From the NCBI GenBank assembly GCA_038207565.1, contig JBBQZQ010000020.1:7084-71083 (forward strand): a stretch of 64,000 nt of DNA, in the 5' to 3' direction. Source of the DNA: JALZAI01 sp038207565 (GTDB lineage Bacteria > Actinomycetota > Actinomycetes > Mycobacteriales > Jatrophihabitantaceae). This document shows, one piece after another, positions 7,197 through 14,828 of the stretch (the first letter of the stretch is position 1; each line of letters starts with the position of its first letter). The notes below the pieces were generated by a model. The model did no database searches, was not told where the DNA came from, and saw nothing but the letters and a program-made list of their open reading frames with translations. A program made the position numbers and the translations under genes.

Positions 7197-7852
7197 CACT
7201 CGGTCCGCCACCCCGCCGCCAGCGCCGCGACCTCGCCCCAGGAGCAGTCCATCTGCCCGACTGGCTCGACCATGCCCAACAACGCCGCCTCGTCCAGGCG
7301 TTTCGCGACTGGTCCGCCGGCCCCGTGCCGATCCGGGCCGCGTCGCTACCGCGCGGCCACCAGATGTCGGTCAAGACCGTCTGCCTCGGCTGGCACTGGC
7401 AGCCTTACACATACACCCGGACCGCTGACGACGCGAACGGCCAGCACGTACTACCGCTGCCCGATTGGCTGATCGCGATCGGCCGGTCTGCACTCGCGCA
7501 GGCCTACGACTCGGCGTCCGCCGACAGCTGGCACCCCGACACTGCCCTCATCAACTTCTACGACGACAACGCCCGCCTTGGCCTGCACCAGGACAAGGAC
7601 GAGATCGTGAACCAGCCCGTCGTGTCCCTCAGCGTCGGCGACACCTGCCAATTCCGATTCGGCAACACCACCCACCGAGGCAAGCCCTACCACGACCTCG
7701 ACCTGGCGTCCGGCGATGCCTTCGTGTTCGGCCGCGAAGCACGTTTCGCCTACCACGGCGCGCCGAAGACCTACCCAGCAACGGCCAACCCGGCGGCCGG
7801 CCTCGCACACGGGCGCATCAACATCACGATGCGCGTCACCGGACTTCACTGA
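7193..7852 (+). CDS. alkB: AlkB, 2OG-Fe(II) DNA dealkylase
   Basis: A 219-residue dioxygenase that oxidatively removes methyl groups from 1-methyladenine and 3-methylcytosine. Ligands and cofactor residues fall almost exactly where E. coli AlkB has them: H132 and D134 (LGLHQDKDE), H188 (FAYHGAPKTYPAT), R208 and R214 (GRINITMRVTG). The substrate-lid segment 'LGWHWQPYTYTRT' (65-77) and 'LINFYDDNARLGLHQDKDE' are typical. ATG 7193 overlaps the previous stop. It is the last gene of the overlapping set, since 890 bases without a recognisable gene follow. It should be cytoplasmic. It is intact, so oxidative repair remains even if Tag and Ogt2 are lost. Confidence 0.94.
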   Translation: MTLGPPPRRQRRDLAPGAVHLPDWLDHAQQRRLVQAFRDWSAGPVPIRAASLPRGHQMSVKTVCLGWHWQPYTYTRTADDANGQHVLPLPDWLIAIGRSALAQAYDSASADSWHPDTALINFYDDNARLGLHQDKDEIVNQPVVSLSVGDTCQFRFGNTTHRGKPYHDLDLASGDAFVFGREARFAYHGAPKTYPATANPAAGLAHGRINITMRVTGLH

Positions 7853-8740
7853 CAGCACAAAGACCCCGCGCCCCACCGCGCCCGGCGACAATCGCATCAC
7901 ACATTCTCGGTTCCGCGGGCCGCCCACAGGCCGACGCGAACCCGCGCCCCCCAACATCCGTCGGAATGACGAGACCAATGTCGCCGCCGATTGCCAGCGT
8001 GGGCGTGCGAGTCCCGGAGGGCTGATCTCGACCGACTTCGGGACGGGATCCCGAGGAACCGGCGACCGCGCCCGCCGAAACTGCAATCTTGACCTGAACA
8101 AGATCGCCGCCGATTGTTCGGATCTACTGGCGAACCCCAGCATGGACGGGGCGTCGCTCGTAACGAACAGGGCGAGTTGTCGATCGCAAGCGCGGACGGG
8201 GGTTTGTAGACCGGGCAGCGGTGGCGGCGAGCTGGATCCACCCCTCCTGCGAGCGCGTCGCCGCGCGCAGACCGCCGACTATGCGACCAGCGAGATCAAG
8301 AAGGGTCCACGCTCTGCCGTCGATAGGTGCGGCTGTAGAGCGACTCGTCGACTCACTGCGCCAGTTGAGGTCCAGCGATCGAGAGTTAGCCGTGGTCCTC
8401 CGGTCGCTCGCCGAACTGGTCCGCATCGGACTTGTGCACGTCCTTCGGGCGCGCAGTTGGAACGCCAGGAGCCAGGCAAGAAGGCCGACCGCGCCAACCG
8501 CGCGGACCGCGTGGACCGCGTGGACCGCGCGGACGCAAAAGACATCCGCCTGATCGAAGAAGCCTAATTGCGCGTCGCATGGCGGTTGCGTGCCGATGAC
8601 GCGGCGACGCTGAGGCACACGCGATGGCCGCGGTGGTGTCCGGAGCAGTGTGTTCTCGGAGCAGCCAGAAGCGATGTTCCGACCTACCGCGCGGATAACT
8701 GCCAGACCCGTCATGCTGGACCGCAAATCAGCCAGGATCG
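7853..8740. other. Non-coding or unrecognised stretch after alkB
   Basis: Several overlapping open frames exist because of the high GC content, but none resembles a known protein or has a convincing ribosome-binding site. The only ordered structure is the 9-base tandem repeat at 8487-8531, listed separately. A transcription end for the repair operon should lie in the first part, but I see no strong hairpin. Confidence 0.5.
8487..8531. repeat. Five 9-base tandem units (gaccgcgtg type)
   Basis: Units at 8487, 8496, 8505, 8514 and 8523 read gaccgcgcc, aaccgcgcg, gaccgcgtg, gaccgcgtg, gaccgcgcg. In one frame they would encode repeated Asp-Arg-Val/Ala triplets ending shortly before a stop at 8567, but no start for such a protein is evident. 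Confidence 0.7.
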
Positions 8741-8749
8741 GTGGGTGCC

Positions 8750-9133
8750 ATGACAGTGTGGGAGACAATCGCGGCGAAGTACCTGCAACCCGGAGAGACT
8801 CTGCGCGGGGCGGTGCCGGCATTCACCGGCGGCGGGTTCGGCCGGGTGATTCTCGGCGTGACCGAGCGTCGCGTCCTGCTCGTCAAGAGCAGCTACAGCC
8901 GGTTCACCGACCGGGGCCTTCTGTGGGCCGACGACGCGCGCCAGGTCCGCTTGGTACCCAAAGTCGTCATGACGCGGGCGCCGGGGCAGGGCATGAGCGG
9001 CAACGCCTACGTGACGCTGACTCGGGCCGACGGCACGAAAGTAGACCTCAACATCCGGCGCGGATTCCTGTTCCTTCCGCAGTCCGACAAGCACCTCTCG
9101 ACGCTGTTCTCGTTGATCCACGCGGAGAACTGA
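8750..9133 (+). CDS. Small protein of unknown function, PH-like beta fold suspected
   Basis: About 127 residues from ATG 8750; GTG 8741, five bases after an AGGA, would add three residues. The sequence begins MTVWETIAAKYLQPGETLRG. It continues with alternating strands: RVILGVTERRVLLVKSSYSR, LLWADDARQVRLVPKVV and NAYVTLTRADGTKVDLNIRR. The pattern 'lkpgE.i......t..rvll.......r.......i.l.dv..v.' is that of bacterial PH-like (YokE/bPH) domains. No membrane segment, cofactor or catalytic motif is seen, so no function can be given. It stands alone, with decayed sequence on both sides. Confidence 0.6.
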   Translation: MTVWETIAAKYLQPGETLRGAVPAFTGGGFGRVILGVTERRVLLVKSSYSRFTDRGLLWADDARQVRLVPKVVMTRAPGQGMSGNAYVTLTRADGTKVDLNIRRGFLFLPQSDKHLSTLFSLIHAEN

Positions 9134-9392
9134 CATGACGGCGCCTGTAACGACCGACGTCACGACTGGCACTCAGGGACGACATTGCACTTCAGCGCGA
9201 CCGACCTGACCCCGGACATCGGCTCTTCGGAGAAGCCACATCCCGGACCCGCCACCAGCCAACCTAAAACTGCTCTCGTCGCGCGTCTTGACAGACGCCC
9301 TCGTGCAGGCGCTCGAACTGGCCCAAACCCACAACCTCGAGCCGGGGCATCCGGGGCAGCCGGGGACGCGGTATCCCCCACGTCATCGCACC

Positions 9393-9533
9393 GACGTCGT
9401 CGGCGAGATCAGAGAACTCAACTCCATCCCGCGGACCGCCACTGTGACCGCACGAACCAATGCCACCGTGTGGCGGCTCGACGCCGATGCCTACCTCACC
9501 GCCACACAAACCGAGCGCCGACCCTCGCCCTGA
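9393..9533 (+). pseudogene. Fragment of a cyclic-nucleotide-binding domain
   Basis: The frame reads DVVGEIRELNSIPRTATVTA and then RTNATVWRLDADAYLTA before a stop at 9533. This is the end of a cNMP-binding (CAP/CRP-like) domain: 'FGEiaLl...pRtATVtA.tda.lw.LdrdafL', including the phosphate-binding-cassette Arg-Thr-Ala. The Gly-Glu pair is present, but the rest of the domain and any partner domain are missing. The upstream open stretch to 9288 is unrelated low-complexity sequence. Confidence 0.6.
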
Positions 9534-9663
9534 TCGGCCGAGGGTGCGAGGCCGATGACGTTGCCGCCGCCCGTCATACAGGCGTGGGCGAGTGCCCGCA
9601 TGGTGACGGTCTTTCCGGTGCCAGCTTCGAGAAGCGCCAAATCAAGTCTCGCACCAGCAGGTG
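9534..9663 (-). pseudogene. Fragment of a conjugative relaxase helicase domain (TraA/MobF type)
   Basis: The minus strand reads LALLEAGTGKTVTMRALAHA and then CMTGGGNVIGLAPSA. This is the Walker A region of the RecD-like helicase half of MobF relaxases, normally 'v.gpAGtGKTttmraLa.aw...Gg.ViGLAPSA'. Only some 40 codons remain, and they abut the cNMP-domain fragment with no gene around them. This is direct evidence that a conjugative element or plasmid once entered this region and was degraded. Confidence 0.6.
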
Positions 9664-9813
9664 GCTAGCAGCGGCTGCGTGAGGCGGCGGGGTACGGCGC
9701 GCTCGCCGGTGAGCTGGGGATCCCCGAGGACGGGGCCACGACCCTCCGCGGCCACCCGCCCCGACGGTGGACCGGAGCGGCGCCGGGAGGGTCAGCCGTG
9801 GCATGGTCGCCGG

Positions 9814-10236
9814 ATGGACGAGGTACAGCGGGCGCGACTGTCGAGCGGCGTCTTCGCGGACATGGTGCGCACGGTGCACGGCACCGGGCAGGAGGTCTCG
9901 CGCATCCTGCGCGAGGACGGGCTCAACCCGGCGCAGCTGCAGCTGCTGTTGGCCGTGCGCGAGGCGCCAGGCTCAGCGCAACGGGTGTTGGGCGAGCGGC
10001 TGGGAACGACACCCGCGAACGTCTCGATGCTGGTGTCGCGGCTCGAGGACCGCGGTTGGTTGCGCCGCGAGGCCGCGGGGGCGGCAAACCGGCTGTGGCT
10101 GACCGATGTGGGTCAGGCGTTGGCCGACCGCCTGGGCGCGGCCCAACAGCAATTCATGGCCGCCCGGTTCGCCGCGCTCGGCGACGACGACCTCGAGACC
10201 CTGGCGCGGCTGCTCCGGCAGGCTTGCGACAACTAA
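9814..10236 (+). CDS. MarR-family transcriptional regulator
   Basis: A 140-residue regulator. The winged helix-turn-helix spans about residues 45-100: LQLLLAVREAPGSAQRVLGE, RLGTTPANVSMLVSRLEDRG, then WLRREAAGAANRLWLTDVGQ with the 'wing'. Helices at both ends form the dimer. ATG 9814 is chosen because the preceding in-frame residues are Arg/Pro-rich and unlike the family, and a GGGAGG lies further upstream. An inverted repeat covers its stop codon, just ahead of the DUF6069 gene, and is the likely operator. The three genes 9814-11512 form a unit in which MarR probably represses the two membrane proteins. The ligand is unknown. Confidence 0.88.
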   Translation: MDEVQRARLSSGVFADMVRTVHGTGQEVSRILREDGLNPAQLQLLLAVREAPGSAQRVLGERLGTTPANVSMLVSRLEDRGWLRREAAGAANRLWLTDVGQALADRLGAAQQQFMAARFAALGDDDLETLARLLRQACDN

Positions 10237-10255
10237 TGTTCAGTGCTTAACATCA
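10234..10255. promoter_or_regulatory. Inverted repeat, likely MarR operator
   Basis: TAATGTT and AACATCA flank an 8-base spacer (cagtgctt). The arms match at six of seven positions, and the AT-rich core contrasts with the surrounding GC-rich DNA. The size and spacing suit a MarR dimer. It overlaps the marR stop and sits 5 bases before the DUF6069 start. Confidence 0.5.
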
Positions 10256-10259
10256 ACGC

Positions 10260-10673
10260 ATGGCCCCTCTTTCCCTCCTTACGCCGTCTCGGCACCCCCT
10301 CGCGCTCGCGACGGTCGTGGCCACCGCGGGCACCGTCCTGCTCGGCCTCGCTGCGCGGGGGGCCGGCGACGACCTGGTGGTCGACCGGGGCGGAACGCTG
10401 GTCGGCGCCTCTCTCGGTGCGGTGGCGACGGCCACCCTCGCGGGCGGCCTCGCCGCCGCAGTCCTGCGGTCGCTGTCCGGGCGGGCGGGCCACCCCCGCC
10501 GGATCTACCTCGCCCTGACGGCGGTGGGCCTGCTCGTGAGCTTTGTGCCACCCCTGCTCGTCGCGACCACGCCCGCGACGACCGTGTGGCTGCTCGGAAT
10601 GCACGCGGTCGCCGCGGCGGTCATCATGCCCGCGGGCCTGCCTCGACTTGTCGGACCGGGACGCCCCGCGTGA
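10260..10673 (+). CDS. DUF6069-family membrane protein
   Basis: A 137-residue protein with four predicted membrane helices: PLALATVVATAGTVLLGLAA, LGAVATATLAGGLAAAVLR, IYLALTAVGLLVSFVPPLL and VWLLGMHAVAAAVIMPAGL. The helix layout and the MHAVAAAVI element near the end match DUF6069 proteins of actinobacteria, whose function is unknown. The start ATG 10260 lies just after the MarR operator-like repeat. The stop overlaps the following GTG start (GTGA at 10670-10673), so the two proteins are probably made together. Confidence 0.7.
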   Translation: MAPLSLLTPSRHPLALATVVATAGTVLLGLAARGAGDDLVVDRGGTLVGASLGAVATATLAGGLAAAVLRSLSGRAGHPRRIYLALTAVGLLVSFVPPLLVATTPATTVWLLGMHAVAAAVIMPAGLPRLVGPGRPA

Positions 10674-11512
10674 CCCGCGCGGACGTCGTGCGCCAGGCGG
10701 CGACGATCGCCGGAGCCGTCGGGCAGGTGGTGCTGCCCTCGCTGATCCTGCCGCGGCTGCGCGGGCAGCTGTCGGTCCCGGACGTGGCGCAGCCCGCGCC
10801 GTACGCCTTCGCCGTCTGGCTGCCGGTCTACGCGACGACGTTGGCCTACGCCGGCTACCAGGCGCGTCCCGTGAACCAGGAGCTGGAGGTGTTGCGCGAG
10901 GTCGGCGTCCCCCTCGCCGCCAGCATGCTCAGCACCGCTGTGTGGGCCCCGCTTGTCCGCGAGAAGCGGTACGGGGCCGCCCAGCTTGCCCTGATCGGCA
11001 CGGCGGTGTTCGCGGAGCAGGCCCGGGGACGCCTCGCCGCCAGCGCCGTCGCCGGGCTCGACGACACCATCCGAAGTCGGCTTGCGGTGCCGTTCGGCCT
11101 GCAGGCCGGGTGGGGGACGGCCGCCGCCGCCGTGAACCTCGCCGCGATCGCCGTCGACCGCGGCCCGGCGCGGATCCGACGCGCCCCGACCGCGACCGGC
11201 GTCGCCACGGTCCTGGCCGTCGGTGCCGCGGCCGGCGCCCGGATCCGGGCCTTCCCGCCGGACCGGAGCGCGGCCTACGCGGCCACCGTGCTGTGGGCGC
11301 TTGCGGGCGTCGTCGTCGGCCAGGCCCGCACCCGGCCGCCGGTCGCGCTCGCTGCCGCGCTCGCGGCCCTGCCGGTCGCGATCGCCGCCCGCCCGCGCCG
11401 CTGGCCCCCTCGTCCCCCGAACATTCCGTGGAGAGCATCCGTTGCGGCACAGCGTCGACCACGAAGCTCAACGCTGGGGCCGACGCGAACCGTCACAGCG
11501 GGACCGACTTGA
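10670..11512 (+). CDS. Multi-spanning membrane protein, distantly TspO/MBR-like
   Basis: A 280-residue protein from GTG 10670, which overlaps the DUF6069 stop. About eight hydrophobic helices are visible, for example AATIAGAVGQVVLPSLILP, YAFAVWLPVYATTLAYA, LAASMLSTAVWAPLV and AATVLWALAGVVVGQA. The piece 'PYAFAVWLPVYATTLAYAGYQ' resembles the signature helix of tryptophan-rich sensory (TspO/MBR) proteins, but the rest is longer and less clear. The C-terminal 40 residues are Arg/Pro-rich and may be cytoplasmic. Control by the upstream MarR is inferred. Confidence 0.6.
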   Translation: MTRADVVRQAATIAGAVGQVVLPSLILPRLRGQLSVPDVAQPAPYAFAVWLPVYATTLAYAGYQARPVNQELEVLREVGVPLAASMLSTAVWAPLVREKRYGAAQLALIGTAVFAEQARGRLAASAVAGLDDTIRSRLAVPFGLQAGWGTAAAAVNLAAIAVDRGPARIRRAPTATGVATVLAVGAAAGARIRAFPPDRSAAYAATVLWALAGVVVGQARTRPPVALAAALAALPVAIAARPRRWPPRPPNIPWRASVAAQRRPRSSTLGPTRTVTAGPT

Positions 11513-11688
11513 GTTGACACGGCCACACATAATCCCTGGTTGAAGGCCAATGCCTCCGTGCATCGATCATCGGCGGCCTCGGTCTGTCTGACTCCAGGTC
11601 GCGATGCCGTGCAGGAGTTTCTCGGTTTCGGCGAGCAGCAGTCGAGCGTCCGAGTTCGGTGAGGAAGGGTCACAGACATTCTGAGCAT

Positions 11689-12618
11689 TTAACCTCTGGG
11701 CAGCCGGTGGGCGCGGAGGAAGGCCCATGCCGTCGCTGCAGGGTCTACTCCCGCGGCGCGCAATTCGGGGAACAGTTCGACGTGGTGTCCGCCGGCGAGA
11801 CGCAGATGCTCCACCCGCGCCCCGTTTCGGCACCCGGACCACGTCGACACCGTGACCGCCCCGGAGGTGTCTGACGAGGTCGAAAGGCTCGCGCAGCCGT
11901 CACGGGTGCCCCAGCCGGCGAGTAAGGCCGGGGCGATGTCGTAAGCGACGATCGGGTCCGACGTGCCGTGGACCTCCAGAACCGATACCGGTTGTGTCGG
12001 CGCGCAAGAGTCGGACCCGTCGACTGCCGGGGCGAAGAGCACGACGGCGGCGATGCGTTCGGCCATGCCGCATGCCATGGCCTCGGCCATGTACCCGCCG
12101 TTGGACATTCCGGTTACATAGACACGGGACGGATCGACGCAGGCAACCTTCTCGACGGCGTCGAGCGTCTTGGCGAGTTTGGCGAAATCCGTGTCAGCTG
12201 ACCAGGAGCCGGCGGACGTCGAGGTCGGATACGCGACGATGAAGCCGGAACGTGTCGCTTCAGGCGTGAAGCGCGTCACCGCCTCCATCTGGAGGCCGGT
12301 GCCTCCGCCGTAGTGCATGACCAGCACAAGGGGCGCCCGACGGTCGCGAGCACCGGCAGGGACGCGAAGCTGCGTGTCCAGCGGAGCGCCGAGGACGATG
12401 GCCGGCGGCGTCTTCGCACCTCGGATGCACGCGGGGCTTCCACCACCGGCGCTCGCCGAGCGCTCGCCAGTCGATGAAGTGGCCGTGACGAGGGAGGCGG
12501 GCACATCGGGGGCGCCAGCGGAAGGCGACCCGCAGGCCGCGAGGACCACGATGAACAAGGCACCGACGCTGGCTCGGGCCACGGAGTCGGGTGCTCGGCG
12601 CGGGGAACGATTCTCCAT
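11689..12618 (-). CDS. Secreted lipoprotein esterase, PHB-depolymerase/feruloyl-esterase (LpqC-like) type
   Basis: A 309-residue alpha/beta hydrolase. The N-terminus has a lipoprotein signal (VGALFIVVLAACGSPSAG, lipobox LAAC), so it is exported and membrane-anchored. The catalytic serine is in GMSNGG (VYVTGMSNGGYMAEAMACG). The acid is probably Asp in HGTSDPIVAYD and the base His in GGHHVELF. 'PLVLVMHYGGGTG' forms the oxyanion strand. Start ATG 12618 is preferred over the upstream ATGs because the signal peptide then has normal length and a GAGG lies upstream. Substrates in this family range from polyhydroxybutyrate to acetyl or feruloyl esters, so the substrate is unknown. It is a single-gene unit. 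12619-12833 shows nothing coding. Confidence 0.85.
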   Translation of the reverse strand: MENRSPRRAPDSVARASVGALFIVVLAACGSPSAGAPDVPASLVTATSSTGERSASAGGGSPACIRGAKTPPAIVLGAPLDTQLRVPAGARDRRAPLVLVMHYGGGTGLQMEAVTRFTPEATRSGFIVAYPTSTSAGSWSADTDFAKLAKTLDAVEKVACVDPSRVYVTGMSNGGYMAEAMACGMAERIAAVVLFAPAVDGSDSCAPTQPVSVLEVHGTSDPIVAYDIAPALLAGWGTRDGCASLSTSSDTSGAVTVSTWSGCRNGARVEHLRLAGGHHVELFPELRAAGVDPAATAWAFLRAHRLPRG

Positions 12619-12833
12619 GACGACCTCGCAGCAGTGACGACGATGGACCGCCATAGATACGAAACCGTCCACGCATCGGTTCACGAGGCCACAACAGTCA
12701 CCTGCGGAGCCGAAGCGGTCGCCGTCCAGGGTCCCCGGGCAGCGGCAAGGCCCTGCCAGGTGGTGTCGAGTGAGCGAACGGCGTCACCGTCACAGCTGAC
12801 CGTTGTGCACCGGGCCACGACGTGAGCGTGAAG

Positions 12834-13535
12834 CTAGATGGTGGTCCAGGCGAGGGTTTTTCCTGTTGGACTGACGATTTCGATGCTGGTGATGTCGACC
12901 GTGTGCAGACCGGTCGGTGTCCGTATGATCGCGCGGTTGCCAGGCACGCCGGGCCAACTGCCGATCACCACCCTCCGTCCCGAGGTCGTGCGTGCCACCG
13001 CCTGGTAGGTGCCAGGGTCGAAGCCACGCACGCCGTAGGTGCACCACAGGTTCACCTGGGCCCAGGTGTCCTTCGTCGTTACCTGCACTTCTGCGGAGAT
13101 CGTCGCACCGGCGACATTCGTCATCGCGCTAGCCTGCAACGGCGGCTGGAACGGGTCGCCAGCGGGGTCAGCGTGACGGGGAAGCACCACGACAAGCGCA
13201 GCCACGACGCACGCCGCCGCCAGCGCCATCGCACCGGCCGCGACCAAGCGCCTTCGACCACGTTCGCGGTGAAGCTGTCGCAGGAGCCGCGGTAGAAGCG
13301 TCTCCGGCATCGGCGCCTCGGGCGGTGTCTCCCCGAGCGGATACTCCTGTGCGTTGTCGTCGAACGCGAACTCAGGCGCCATAGTCAGCAGGCCGACCAG
13401 GGCTCGTGCTTCCGACATTCTCGCCGGACAGCGCGCACACGTCTTCAGATGTGCCTCGAAGGCCAGTCGCTCCTGTTCGGACAACGAACCGAGCACATAG
13501 GCCGCAGCGCTGGTCTCGTACTCATCGGCGATCAC
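12834..13535 (-). CDS. Zinc-binding anti-sigma factor (RslA-like)
   Basis: A 233-residue membrane protein. The N-terminal anti-sigma domain carries the ZAS motif HLKTCARC (H..xC..C, about residues 25-35) within AYVLGSLSEQERLAFEAHLK. One membrane helix (about 105-128, VAAGAMALAAACVVAALVVV) precedes an extracellular beta-rich domain, as in mycobacterial RskA/RslA. GTG 13535 overlaps the sigma stop (GTGA), so it is coupled to the SigL-like gene. It would hold that sigma factor inactive at the membrane until a signal leads to proteolysis or zinc release. It is intact even though the sigma gene is frameshifted. Confidence 0.85.
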   Translation of the reverse strand: MIADEYETSAAAYVLGSLSEQERLAFEAHLKTCARCPARMSEARALVGLLTMAPEFAFDDNAQEYPLGETPPEAPMPETLLPRLLRQLHRERGRRRLVAAGAMALAAACVVAALVVVLPRHADPAGDPFQPPLQASAMTNVAGATISAEVQVTTKDTWAQVNLWCTYGVRGFDPGTYQAVARTTSGRRVVIGSWPGVPGNRAIIRTPTGLHTVDITSIEIVSPTGKTLAWTTI

Positions 13536-14042
13536 ATCACCCCTCCGATCTCCGCGAGGGCGAGTTTGAACGCCTGCAGCGCGTAGTGGACGCGGGACTT
13601 GACCGTCCCGACCGGTATGCCCAACGTCACCGCAGCCTCCCTGACCGAGGCGCCACGCAGATAGCACTCCAGTAGCACCCGCCGATGGTCGGGCGACAGC
13701 CAGCTCAGAGCCTCGCCGACCACGACCCGATTCAGCGAATGCTCGACGGCATCCGACTCAGGCAACTCCGGCAGGGCCGAACTGAGGATCTCCGCGGCGG
13801 TTACGAGCCGAGCGCCATTCATCGATCACGATCCTCTTGGCCACCGTGAACAACCAGGTACGCGCCGAGCCTTGGGACTGATCGAGGACCCCCGGTTTAC
13901 GCCAGGCACGAAGCAGGGTCTCTTGCACGACATCCTCAGCGCGACCGCGATCTCCACCGGTCAGACCGAGGACGTACACCCAGAGCGCCCTACCGTACTG
14001 ATCGTGCAGCACCCGCATCAGATCAGCATCACTCGCAGGCAC
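13532..14042 (-). pseudogene. SigL-like ECF sigma factor gene with a frameshift
   Basis: GTG 14042, preceded by AAAGGTGG, starts a protein with sigma region 2 (LMRVLHDQYGRALWVYVLGL, DRGRAEDVVQETLLRAWRKP, TWLFTVAKRIVIDEWRSARN). At about 13795 (minus strand aaccgccgcggagatc) the frame changes by one base. Region 4 continues in the other frame: EALSWLSPDHRRVLLECYLR, GASVREAAVTLGIPVGTVKS, RVHYALQAFKLALAEIGGVM, stop 13532. Read as written, region 2 runs into a stop soon after. Sequence and gene pairing resemble mycobacterial SigL with RslA. One extra base (or two lost) would explain the break: either a real loss or a sequencing error. Confidence 0.8.
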
Positions 14043-14264
14043 GCGGCCACCTTTAGGTCTTGCAGTGAGTCCAGCGCGGCTAGCTGCCACGACCATGATT
14101 GTCCTTGCTGGTCAACCTATCGAGACCCTTCGGGAAAGCGCTCGATCCGGGCCTTCTCGCCATACATACGTAGCAGAACCCGCAGAGGTTCAGACCGTGG
14201 GTGCAATGTGACTGGCATTCGTCAGTCACTAACTCGGTGGGGGCTCGTACTGAAGGAGGATTTC

Positions 14265-14765
14265 ATGCGTCGTCTCATGATGTTGGGAACGGGTCTCGCG
14301 CTGGGTGTCGGTGCGCTCGCCGGTACGGCGGTCGGGGTGTCCGTGCAGGCCGCGTCGGCGGACAGCGGCAACGATGGGGCCAGGAGCCACTCGTTCCATG
14401 TCCACGAGAAGACCGCTGGGAACTCGTTTCTCGACCTTGGGACTGCGGGACCCAGCTTCGGTGACGAGCTTGCCGGGGCGAACACGCTGGTCGGTGCGAA
14501 TGGGGCAGCGGCGGGGACAGACAGTTTCGTGTGTACGTCGGTGAGCGCAGACGGATCAGCTCTGCAGTGCGCGGTTGTCTACAGCCTCAAGGGCGGACGG
14601 GTGACAGCGCAGGGCTTCGCGAAGATCGTCGGTTCGCACCCATTGTTCGATGAGAATTTCGCCGTGACCGGCGGCACCAAGATGTACCAAAAGGTCCGCG
14701 GACAGGTGCGGGTTCTGCAGAGCAGCCAGAAGGACGCGGAGCTGTTCTTCCATCTTGTCCCGTAG
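14265..14765 (+). CDS. Secreted protein with allene-oxide-cyclase/dirigent-like barrel
   Basis: A 166-residue protein with a strong ribosome-binding site (AAGGAGGA ending 4 bases before ATG 14265). The Sec signal peptide is MRRLMMLGTGLALGVGALAG followed by a hydrophobic stretch to about residue 35 (AASA). The mature part reads HSFHVHEKTAGNSFLDLG, GDELAGANTLVGANGAAAGT, ALQCAVVYSLKGGRVTAQGF and GGTKMYQKVRGQVRV. This is the pattern of AOC-barrel-like secreted proteins found in many actinomycetes ('FvCt.v...g...C.gt..l.gG.it.qG.....p....aItGGTG.Y..v.G.v'). Function is unknown. It is transcribed divergently from the SigL-like gene. Confidence 0.75.
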   Translation: MRRLMMLGTGLALGVGALAGTAVGVSVQAASADSGNDGARSHSFHVHEKTAGNSFLDLGTAGPSFGDELAGANTLVGANGAAAGTDSFVCTSVSADGSALQCAVVYSLKGGRVTAQGFAKIVGSHPLFDENFAVTGGTKMYQKVRGQVRVLQSSQKDAELFFHLVP

Positions 14766-14828
14766 CCAGACCGCCCGCGAACAATGATCAGCACCTTTGG
14801 ATGGGCCTCGGCGAGGTGAGGATAAGCG

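Noticed and set aside
8221..8553. 110-residue open frame on the plus strand
   Set aside because: No ribosome site and no domain; its end is low-complexity Thr/Ala from the 9-base repeat, which reads no better in this frame than in others.
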